This document shows positions 1 through 6,988 of a stretch of 13,738 bases of DNA, one piece after another. The DNA is taken from positions 1 through 13,738 of the forward strand of contig DAOVQB010000116.1 of NCBI GenBank assembly GCA_030628905.1. The letters are read 5' to 3'. The stretch is from DAOVQB01 sp023128935. Its GTDB lineage: Bacteria > Eisenbacteria > RBG-16-71-46 > CAIMUX01 > WJJG01. Both the position numbers and the translations under genes were made by a program. The stretch's first letter is position 1. Every line of letters starts with the position of its first letter. The notes below the pieces were generated by a model that did no database searches, was not told the DNA's origin, and saw nothing but the letters and a program-made list of their open reading frames with translations.

Positions 1-148
1 GTTCATCGCAGTCTGATCTGGGAAGTTCACGACCTGGAGCGTAGGATTATCTGAGGCACCTGACCCCGGCAGGGCCGTCACCCAGTGTCTTCCGGGAACA
101 ACATCCGTCCGGAGATTCTCTCATCCAAGTCCCTACGAATTTAGGCTT

Positions 149-565
149 TCAGCGTTGAGAGATTCGGATTGAGCCCTTTTTTGGGATATCCAGAATCGTC
201 TCAGCCTGATGCAGTCGCCGGCGGAGCCGCTTGTTTTCCTTCTCCAGTTCCTTGAAGCGTTGCGCCTGCTCATCCGGCCCACGGCTTTTGCGGCCACGCT
301 TCTTCGGCGATAGACCTGCCAAGGTCCCTTCCCGCCGTTGCCGCCGCCAGGTATTCAGATGCGACGAATACAAACCCTCACGGCGAAGCAGGGCGCCCAA
401 CTCCCCTGCATTCTCTCGGCAGGCATCGGCTTCCTCGAGAATCCGCAGCTTGTAGGCAGCGCTATAACGACGCCGCACCGCTTTCTCCGGCACCTCAACG
501 TCCGGCACGGCGGAACGCCGCCGCCCTGAAGTCGCCGATTGCCCCGCAAACCCCAGTTCTCTCAC
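149..565 (-). CDS. IS3-family transposase OrfA (orphan, altered C-terminus)
   Basis: DNA-binding first subunit of an IS3-type transposase. The 138-residue product has a helix-turn-helix region at about residues 34-78 (RRYSAAYKLRILEEAD, then SSHLNTWRRQR), a basic PKKRGRKSRG stretch at 87-96, and a coiled coil/leucine zipper at about 104-126 (FKELEKENKRLRRRL). Such zippers multimerise OrfA. Family members normally continue from 'ILD-x-x-KK' into a VS-L-L tail; here the match stops at residue 130 and the end (GSIRISQR) is unrelated. The gene still contains an AAAAAAG heptamer in the A_AAA_AAG phase used for -1 frameshifting in IS3 elements (176-182). However, the -1 frame reads only about a dozen codons to a stop and no OrfB follows. 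The start is GTG, with AGGGAA just upstream. It is probably inactive for transposition alone. Confidence 0.85.
   Translation of the reverse strand: MRELGFAGQSATSGRRRSAVPDVEVPEKAVRRRYSAAYKLRILEEADACRENAGELGALLRREGLYSSHLNTWRRQRREGTLAGLSPKKRGRKSRGPDEQAQRFKELEKENKRLRRRLHQAETILDIPKKGSIRISQR
176..182 (-). other. A6G slippery heptamer (IS3-type -1 frameshift site)
   Basis: On the minus strand the sequence reads CCA AAA AAG GGC, so A_AAA_AAG is in the correct phase for programmed -1 frameshifting between orfA and orfB. The shifted frame ends after about a dozen codons (GLNPNLSTLKA, stop), so the site no longer leads to a transposase fusion. Confidence 0.5.
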
Positions 566-1086
566 TTCCCTGTTCTCCCCCCGCCCTCTACTCCAATTCC
601 AAGGGGGAGAAGTGTCTCACTATTATTGGCATCGCGCTGGTTCCCTCGCTCCTCTCGTCACCCGCAATCCAATCCGGACTTGGCGCCCACCGCCTGCTGC
701 TCGCCAGGGATCAGAGTTCCCTGGTAGGTTGCCAGGGAACCGATCGAGGGGGGGCTCATCATCACCGCAATCCTCGCTGCTCAAGATGCTCCCATGGCGC
801 AACTTCCACCGGCTGCCTGAAATTTCTCCGCGTCCCGACAAGATTCCCGTGGTTAGTAGTACAGAGGGGGATAGACTTGCCGAAGGCAGGCTCAATTACT
901 CCTCCAGCCAGAGCCCACATTCGCTTCACCGAAGCTCCACTCTGCAGTTCCTCAGAGTGACGGACGTAGTTCCGAAGCACGGCATCCACGAGACTGTCTG
1001 CGCTCCATAGTCTGATCCAGGGATTGGTCTCGGCTTCAGATCGATGACCGGCCACCTAGGTTCGCTACGATGTCGCGCCAGAAGGT
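566..1086. other. Non-coding stretch between IS remnant and DUF4238 gene
   Basis: About 520 bases with no reading frame I can support. Open frames exist on both strands (for example 762-1055 minus) but they overlap one another, lack recognisable motifs and have no convincing ribosome site. The only structured element I see is the alternating inverted repeat at 704-740. The first ~50 bases are probably the IS end. Confidence 0.5.
704..740. repeat. Alternating inverted repeat CCAGGGA / TCCCTGG / CCAGGGA
   Basis: CCAGGGA at 704-710, its exact reverse complement TCCCTGG at 718-724, and CCAGGGA again at 732-738, with 7-nt spacers in both gaps. The right-hand pair extends to 9 bp: GTTCCCTGG (716-724) with CCAGGGAAC (732-740). 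The middle copy can pair with either flank, so two mutually exclusive hairpins are possible. Function is unknown; it may be a transposon-end or regulatory structure. Confidence 0.6.
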
Positions 1087-2049
1087 CTATCCCTCCAATT
1101 GCACATGGGTATTCGCAACGTTTCTTTGAAGATGGGACCACATCAGCAAACTGGTTCGACCAAGTCGTTCATGAGACGAGAACACGTATTTCTCCACCAC
1201 AGGAAGCATGCCACAATTTATATTGGCCGCCTCTGATGCCGCCACACGACGGCTCTTGGGCCACTCATTGTGTTGATGGGCAACCAGTAAGACTGAGGGT
1301 GAAATCGGGAATGAGATCTCTAAATCTGGATTCTCGGCTTTCTCGCTATCGATTGGCGTCCGTCTTGCTCCAGGGAAGCGCAAACACACTGGCTGATCAG
1401 CAGTCATGAATCCCGACCCACCCGTTGCCTCTGTTGTGAATAATGTCCATCGTGTGGCGAATACTGCGGGAGCTAGAACAAGCGCATTGTGGATCGTATT
1501 GGCAAAAACAAGCGGGCGGTTCGGCACCCCTCGCACTCTACCCGTTCGGAATGACTCTCGAATGGAGGCTGTTGACAGGCCGCGTGCCTTTTCTGGATAC
1601 GCCTTTCTGTAATCCTCGAGAGACTTCCGGAGCCAGGTGTCATTATCGAGGTAGCGCCGCGTCTCTTCTGCAAAGTGCTTCTCAAGACCGATTTTAACAA
1701 GCTTCCTGAACCCGGGAACTCTCGTGAGCTGGAATGCCATAAACATTGTAAGGTTGAACTTGTCCTTAACGGAATAATCGAGATTCACAGCCGCAAGCCG
1801 TTTGATCACTGGAGCTGCCCTGGTCTCGGACTGCTGATAGATCTCCTCCAACGTAAGTTGGCCATCAGGCAATCCATCCCAATCATAGAACCCAGCGATC
1901 TTGGCAGTATTTGCGGGTGAGCGACGACGTATTGCGCCCGTTCTCAAATCTGTGCACCACAAGTATGGACATACTTTGGGCTTGCCCGTGGACGCAGGAT
2001 CTATAAACCCCTCTAGATAGAATCTCGGGATGTAGTGGTGTCTAGCCAT
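1087..2049 (-). CDS. DUF4238 domain-containing protein
   Basis: A 320-residue protein of the DUF4238 family. The diagnostic N-terminus is present: M-A-R-HHYIPRFYLEGF at residues 4-15. So is the later block at about 198-224, where RW-T-L-F is followed by GFMTADQPVCL, matching the family's 'W xx ... F-I-T-S-D-x-P-V' signature. There is no signal peptide or membrane segment, so it is probably cytoplasmic. The biochemical role of the family is not established; members often occur in accessory or defence regions. The ATG is preceded by GGAG with 5-nt spacing, and the conserved block sits right at the N-terminus, which supports this start. It lies 224 nt behind the upstream gene on the same strand, so co-transcription is possible but not shown. 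Its position downstream of a type I RM operon makes an accessory defence role a reasonable guess. Confidence 0.85.
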   Translation of the reverse strand: MARHHYIPRFYLEGFIDPASTGKPKVCPYLWCTDLRTGAIRRRSPANTAKIAGFYDWDGLPDGQLTLEEIYQQSETRAAPVIKRLAAVNLDYSVKDKFNLTMFMAFQLTRVPGFRKLVKIGLEKHFAEETRRYLDNDTWLRKSLEDYRKAYPEKARGLSTASIRESFRTGRVRGVPNRPLVFANTIHNALVLAPAVFATRWTLFTTEATGGSGFMTADQPVCLRFPGARRTPIDSEKAENPDLEISFPISPSVLLVAHQHNEWPKSRRVAASEAANINCGMLPVVEKYVFSSHERLGRTSLLMWSHLQRNVANTHVQLEG

Positions 2050-2273
2050 GCCATCTCCGTGTACGTTGGGCTACGCGGGCCATTCGTGCGCAAAACGTGG
2101 CATTCATCTGCGGGCGCGTCTGGACAGAAGATCCCGGCTTGGCGCAGCTCTGACCGTGGCCCGCGTACTGACTCTAGCTGAATCCGTGATCGCGATCCAG
2201 CGGCGTGTCAAGAACGACCGTCAGCTGCAATGCTCTGATAGGCGACACTGAGGCTAGCAACTGGCTTGGAATC

Positions 2274-3158
2274 TCAGCTGACATGTGCATTCGAGCATGT
2301 TTTCCTTTCCACGCGGAGACCGAGTTTCTTCAGTCGCGCGGTAACAACCTCGGCATCACGCTTTGTCACAATCAGGTCCTCAAGCATTTGCCTCGGATCT
2401 TTGACGTTCACTGGCTGCCCATTTCGATTCACGAGAGCAAGGAGGATTGCGATGTCCTTCGAGTGTTTCACCAGCACGGGACGTCTCGTCCAGCGAATGG
2501 GCAGCACTCGGTCATCTGGTACAACCTGAAACGAGGTTTCGGGACCTTTCAATGCCAATCTGCCATTTTCGATGACGAGATTCCGAGGCCCGACGACAAC
2601 ATCCCAGATGATACCCGGCGTATTGTTTGCATCTTCACACAAGTGGGCCCTGATCTTGCCCCCAGACCTAATCTCGTTGATGGCAGCGGTTAGGAGGTGC
2701 GCGTCTCGATGGTCCATAATGGAACGCAGACGCGAGACAAACGCTCGCAACGTCTCTTCTCTTAGTTTCCTTACAGCGATGGGATTGGAAAAGTGAGAGG
2801 GCTCGTTGAATGTCCGGCGCCATAGATCTAGGCTGCGGGGATACCTGGCAAACTTTCGAACTCGTGGGCCCCGGCGCCGTGCGAGTCCAAAGTAGGATGT
2901 GCCACCGGATGGATCGGGTTTCCGCAGGGCCTCCAGAATCTGGTGGGCTTGCCTTAGTCGTCCGTCTCTCCTGATGAACTTGCTTCTCGACAGGCCACTG
3001 TAGAATGCGAGGATGAACAAGATCTGCTCAAGTACTTGGCGCGCGAGGTTGCCTGCAGCGAGCAGGTATGCGCCAGGAAACAGCTCCCCGGAGTGGTGAT
3101 CAAGATACCACTCAATCTGGTCAAGCGATCGCAGGGGGTTTTGTAGCAACAACATCAT
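2274..3158 (-). CDS. Hypothetical protein, possible HEPN-like helical domain
   Basis: I do not recognise this 294-residue protein with certainty. The N-terminal half (about 1-165) is strongly helical, with a hydrophobic helix around 29-55 (AYLLAAGNLARQVLEQILF, then ILAFYSGL) and a conserved-looking block LWRRTFNEPSHFSNP at 112-126. Within it, R115 and H122 form an R-x6-H pattern, which fits the R-x(4-6)-H signature of HEPN RNases; the N-E-P-S-H context also resembles HEPN active-site segments. The C-terminal part (about 185-282) looks like a mixed alpha/beta domain and ends in a helix (DAEVVTARLKKLGL). The start is uncertain: two adjacent ATGs (MM) and following TTGs are possible, with only a weak GAG upstream. 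It follows hsdM by 257 nt on the same strand and precedes the DUF4238 gene. The HEPN suggestion is inference from one motif. Confidence 0.7.
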   Translation of the reverse strand: MMLLLQNPLRSLDQIEWYLDHHSGELFPGAYLLAAGNLARQVLEQILFILAFYSGLSRSKFIRRDGRLRQAHQILEALRKPDPSGGTSYFGLARRRGPRVRKFARYPRSLDLWRRTFNEPSHFSNPIAVRKLREETLRAFVSRLRSIMDHRDAHLLTAAINEIRSGGKIRAHLCEDANNTPGIIWDVVVGPRNLVIENGRLALKGPETSFQVVPDDRVLPIRWTRRPVLVKHSKDIAILLALVNRNGQPVNVKDPRQMLEDLIVTKRDAEVVTARLKKLGLRVERKTCSNAHVS

Positions 3159-3415
3159 GCATCTCGCGTGATTCGTGTTCGCCTAGCGTTGAGTATGCTG
3201 ACCTGGACAATCCGTTACCCCGCCAGGCAATTCATCTTCCTCAATTCCAGAATAGTTCAACTCCATTCGATTCAACTTCTAAGTCCTCTCACACTAAGCG
3301 AGATCGCAGCATACACTGCCCATCGTGCGGTATTCGCGGACAACCATGGCCAGTATTGCTTAGCGATTCAGCAGACTCCTCAATTCCATTGTCCGAAAGG
3401 CAAACACAATGCATT

Positions 3416-4927
3416 TCACTCCTTTGCTGCCCGTTCCTCCATATCCTCCAGGATCTCTTCAATCTGCTCCAGCGCCGATCGAAGGTCCTCTGCGATCTCT
3501 CCAGCCAGCACGTCCGGGTCGGGTAGATTCGCCGAGTCCTCGAGGCTCTGATCTCGCAGCCAGAAGATATCCAGGCTTACCTTATCGCGGCTGATCAGTT
3601 CATCGTATTCGTAGGAGCGCCACCGTCCATCGGGCTTCTTCTCGGACCAGGTTGCCTTCCGCTTGTGTCGATTGGTGGGACTGAAGCACTCCACGAACTC
3701 ATCGAGATCCTCCCGCACGAGAGGCCGGGTCTTGAGAGTAAAGCTCTTGTTCGTTCGCAGGTCATAGATCCAGAGCGTCTTGGTCCATGGTGTCTCTCTC
3801 GCGGGCTCCCGGTCGAAAAACAGGACATTCGCCTTCACTCCCTGAGCATAGAAGATCCCCGTTGGGAGACGAAGCAGTGTATGAACATCGCATTCCTGCA
3901 GGAGCTTCCGGCGAACCACTTCTCCGGCTCCGCCCTCAAACAGCACGTTGTCCGGCACCACGACAGCGGCACGGCCATTGATAGCGAGCAGGCTCTTCAC
4001 ATGCTGGATGAAGTTCAGCTGCTTGTTTGAAGTCGTCGTCCAGAAGTCGGATCGGTTGTAGGTGAGCGTCTGCTTGTCGGTGTCGCCGTCCTCGTTCACG
4101 ATGGTGATGCTGGACTTCTTGCCAAACGGCGGATTGGTCAGAACCACCTCGTGGTGCTCGCTCGGCTCATTGCGCAGGGCGTCATCTGTCTTGAGCGGTG
4201 GCTCCCTGCTGTCGTCGGTGGGTCCGATGCCGTGCAGGAAGAGGTTCATGGCACACAGCCGGGTCACGCTGTCGACCAGCTCCACCCCTCTCACCGCATC
4301 GTACCGAAGGTGGCGCTTCTCATCCCGGTCCAGCGTATGGGTCTTGGCAATATGCTCGTGAGCTGCCAGCAGGAACCCGCCGGTGCCGCACGCTGGGTCA
4401 CAGACCACCTCGCCGGGCTCTGGGCGGATGCAATCTACGATGGCCGTGATCAGGCTGCGGGGGGTGAAGTACTGCCCAGCGCCACTCTTTGTGTCCTGGG
4501 CATTCTTCTCGAGCAGACCCTCGTAGGCATCGCCCTTGACGTCGGCCGACATCGAGGTCCAGGTTTCCTTGCCGATCAGCTCGATGATCAATTGCCTTAG
4601 CTTGGCAGGATCCTGGATGCGATTCTGGGCCTTCCTGAAGATCAGCCCCAGCATTCCCGACTGCTTGCCGAGTTCTTGCAGTGTCAGGCGGTAGTGGGAT
4701 TCGAGCTTCTCACCCTCCATGTGCGGGGAGGAGAGGTCTGACCAGCGGTATCCCTTGGGTATTGGCTCCTCCTCACCAATCAGCTCACTGCGTTCAGCGG
4801 CCATCTTCAGAAACAGCAGGTAGGTGAGTTGCTCCAGGTAGTCAAGATAGGAGAGCCCATCATCCCGGAGAACATGGCAATAGCTCCATAGCTTCTGGAC
4901 GATGTTGTTTGATCCGTTCATCTGCAC
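3416..4927 (-). CDS. hsdM: Type I restriction-modification DNA methyltransferase subunit HsdM
   Basis: N6-adenine methyltransferase subunit of the type I RM complex; with HsdS it methylates the recognition sequence using S-adenosylmethionine. The product has 503 residues, a normal family length. It has a helical HsdM N-terminal domain (about 8-125), then GAGQYFTPR (149-157), the AdoMet-binding motif I DPACGTGGF (177-185) and the catalytic motif IV NPPF (265-268) followed by GKKS. A coiled-coil-like C-terminus (about 475-503, SALEQIEEILEDMEER) probably contacts HsdS. The start is GTG at 4927, with AGGAG 5 nt upstream (the ATG two codons later is an alternative). It is the last gene of the hsdR-hsdS-hsdM unit, 15 nt after hsdS, with its ribosome site in that gap. 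No missing residues are seen, so it should be active. Confidence 0.97.
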   Translation of the reverse strand: MQMNGSNNIVQKLWSYCHVLRDDGLSYLDYLEQLTYLLFLKMAAERSELIGEEEPIPKGYRWSDLSSPHMEGEKLESHYRLTLQELGKQSGMLGLIFRKAQNRIQDPAKLRQLIIELIGKETWTSMSADVKGDAYEGLLEKNAQDTKSGAGQYFTPRSLITAIVDCIRPEPGEVVCDPACGTGGFLLAAHEHIAKTHTLDRDEKRHLRYDAVRGVELVDSVTRLCAMNLFLHGIGPTDDSREPPLKTDDALRNEPSEHHEVVLTNPPFGKKSSITIVNEDGDTDKQTLTYNRSDFWTTTSNKQLNFIQHVKSLLAINGRAAVVVPDNVLFEGGAGEVVRRKLLQECDVHTLLRLPTGIFYAQGVKANVLFFDREPARETPWTKTLWIYDLRTNKSFTLKTRPLVREDLDEFVECFSPTNRHKRKATWSEKKPDGRWRSYEYDELISRDKVSLDIFWLRDQSLEDSANLPDPDVLAGEIAEDLRSALEQIEEILEDMEERAAKE

Positions 4928-4942
4928 AAGTTCTCCTGCCCT

Positions 4943-6988
4943 CTAGTCCCTGATCAGTTGGCCACGGCCGGGGCGGCTCAGGAGACCGCGGCGGATGGCG
5001 GCGCTGATGGCTGACTTGACTGCATCCTGGACTGCCTCTGTCACGCGAACGAACCCCGAATGCTGGGCCAGCTCACGGACGACATCTTCCTGGTCATACG
5101 TGACTCCCTTCCGCATGACAGAGGGAAGGAATCCCAGCAGGTCATCTCGTGAGTAATCGGCGATGGACTTGGTCTCGCGGTAGGCAAGTTCACAGTCGGT
5201 GCCGATGATCCTCCGTCTGACGGCAATGCGATGGAGTCGGGTGAGTTCCTGGCGGATGATGGAGCCCAGGCGCTTGTGGCCGAGCTGGATACTGACTTCC
5301 TTCAGCAGCTCGTCCCTGGTCATTGTGCGGCTGCATGCCCTGCGAAAGATGCCCATGGCTTCGTCGGTATCGAGTAACGTGCCGGATCCGCCGGAGTGCT
5401 CTGGAGGATTACTGGACATGGGCAGCTGCCGCTGGGCTGGCTTGGGGGGCGGTGCATCCTCGCGGTTCACGTTGCCCGGATTATCGCTTGGCCTGCGGCC
5501 GCGTCGAAGTCCTCTCTTCTTGGCCGGTTTCGTTGCCTCGCGCTCGGCCTTGATGCGTTGCAGGAGAACAGAGGCGGGCTCGTCGTTCGGGTCCTGATCC
5601 ACTAGCTTGCCCTCGAAGGCCCATTTGAGTATGGATTGGCGGAGGCGCCGGCACTTGCGTTCCGCTACCTCAAGTAGGCTGGCAGTCACGGCAGCCACGG
5701 ACACTTGTTGGTCAATGGCTGATGAAATGCGGGCCTCTTCACGCAATGGGGGGAGCGCGAGTGTATGTATTGCAAGACCGGCGGCACCCAGATGATGTAT
5801 ACCCACCCCCCTGGACTCATGAGCGAAGCGGCCCCCCTCGGCATCGCAACGAAAATGAGATAAGAGCCAGTCTCGCAATTCCGGAACAGCTCTAACGCGC
5901 AGTACCGTATTCTGGAAACAGCAGTTCTCTATCCGGCCATCCCAGAAGGCTGGCTTGCCGACCTCACTACGACTTCCGCTAGCCTCATTCAAGAGGATAT
6001 CGCCCGTATGGAGTTTGAAGCGTGGTTGCTCGTCAGGTGCGAAATTCATAGTCTTCACATCCGACAAATCGATTCCGTTCCAAGTAATGTTTGCCGCCCG
6101 GAGATAAGGCATCATGTATGGACCGGAGTGGTTCTTTGGGGATCGTTGTCTTCCTAACTGCACTTCAGCCAACTGCTCCACAGTCGCCCAACACCACCCC
6201 CCAGGCAACCCCGGCAACCCCTCAGTATCTGGCGCCACAGGCTCCTTGTACTTCCCCTTCCACCGATCATCCTTCGGCACCTTCCCCTTCGCCGTCATCT
6301 TCACCAGCTCAGCCTCTTCCCACCGACGCCGACGCTCCTTCAGAATGCGCTCCAGGAGAACAGATGCAGGCTCATAGTCCCGCCCCTCCTTCCGGGCAAG
6401 CTCAGCTTCAGTTGGCACCAGACGCCCTTCCACCGCAGCCTTCAGCACCGACGCCCGGTAGCGCTTCAGGGTTACCCGGACACGCTCCAGCGCGGCGATG
6501 GCGGAGTCGAGCTTGGTGAACTGGGTCTCGATGGCTTCGACGATGCGGTGTTGTTCTGGGAGGGGAGAAATGGGGAGCGTCAGCTTCCTAAGAAAGGCGA
6601 AATGACGAGCGTAGCCCCTGCTTGGAACCGGATGAGCCTTCAGTAACCAGCACAAGTACGAGCAGAGCAGTTCCCCCCTTGGCGCTAGGACCTTGACGCC
6701 ATCTGCCCCTTGGATGAACCGCTCACGGACCAGCTTGACGCATCTCGTATGATCACCGAAAACGATCGCTGGCAGCGGACCGGGATGCACAAGGGAGTCA
6801 TCGTTGGAGTAGCCACCGACCACTTGGTCCCCTTGATCAATGACGGGGTACGCGCCGGATTCAAGATACTGACTACGCGGCAGTTTGAGCCTAGAGGATG
6901 TTATGTTTGAGAAAACATGGACAAATGGAACCAGTGACCAGCCTCTTGGCAGTTCTTTCTTTGCAGAGGTGCCACCTTCTGCCTTCAT
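4943..6988 (-). CDS. hsdS: Type I restriction-modification specificity subunit HsdS with C-terminal extension
   Basis: DNA-recognition subunit that sets the bipartite target of the methylase and nuclease. Target-recognition domain 1 covers about residues 12-148 and ends in the usual 'LP-x-SPLPEQHRIVEAIE' boundary (139-154). The first conserved helical region is at about 150-225 and TRD2 at about 262-418 (GGWCWATVEQLAEVQLGR start, ALPPLREEARI end). The second helical region is at about 420-485. The paired repeats KRYRASVLKAAVEGRLV (175-191) and RRLRQSILKWAFEGKLV (447-463), each followed by EPASVLL, show the two-fold architecture. Unusually, the protein is 681 residues long. A basic/proline-rich linker (about 486-540) leads to an extra region (541-681) with two helical, winged-helix-like segments. 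The start ATG overlaps the hsdR stop in ATGA, indicating translational coupling. Confidence 0.95.
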   Translation of the reverse strand: MKAEGGTSAKKELPRGWSLVPFVHVFSNITSSRLKLPRSQYLESGAYPVIDQGDQVVGGYSNDDSLVHPGPLPAIVFGDHTRCVKLVRERFIQGADGVKVLAPRGELLCSYLCWLLKAHPVPSRGYARHFAFLRKLTLPISPLPEQHRIVEAIETQFTKLDSAIAALERVRVTLKRYRASVLKAAVEGRLVPTEAELARKEGRDYEPASVLLERILKERRRRWEEAELVKMTAKGKVPKDDRWKGKYKEPVAPDTEGLPGLPGGWCWATVEQLAEVQLGRQRSPKNHSGPYMMPYLRAANITWNGIDLSDVKTMNFAPDEQPRFKLHTGDILLNEASGSRSEVGKPAFWDGRIENCCFQNTVLRVRAVPELRDWLLSHFRCDAEGGRFAHESRGVGIHHLGAAGLAIHTLALPPLREEARISSAIDQQVSVAAVTASLLEVAERKCRRLRQSILKWAFEGKLVDQDPNDEPASVLLQRIKAEREATKPAKKRGLRRGRRPSDNPGNVNREDAPPPKPAQRQLPMSSNPPEHSGGSGTLLDTDEAMGIFRRACSRTMTRDELLKEVSIQLGHKRLGSIIRQELTRLHRIAVRRRIIGTDCELAYRETKSIADYSRDDLLGFLPSVMRKGVTYDQEDVVRELAQHSGFVRVTEAVQDAVKSAISAAIRRGLLSRPGRGQLIRD

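Larger units (their letters stand above)
149..619 (-). mobile_element. Truncated IS3-type insertion sequence remnant
   Basis: OrfA without OrfB indicates a decayed insertion sequence. A plausible outer end upstream of orfA is the minus-strand sequence TGAGACACTTCTCCCCCTTGG starting at 619: it begins with TG, as IS3 ends do, and lies about 50 nt from the orfA start. I find no inverted copy of it in bases 1-148, so the other end is missing or outside the window. The end assignment is inference; the missing orfB is seen directly. Confidence 0.4.

Noticed and set aside
762..1055. Minus-strand 97-codon open frame downstream of the DUF4238 gene
   Set aside because: No recognisable motif, no ribosome site, and overlapping competitors on both strands; could not be supported as a gene.
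3387..3411. CATTGT…ACAATG as an hsdM terminator
   Set aside because: Only 6 bp of stem around a 13-nt loop, with no G+C-rich stem and no T-tract.
6091..6519. Pro/Ser/Ala-rich plus-strand frame within hsdS
   Set aside because: Low-complexity shadow of hsdS, which has clear domain structure on the opposite strand.
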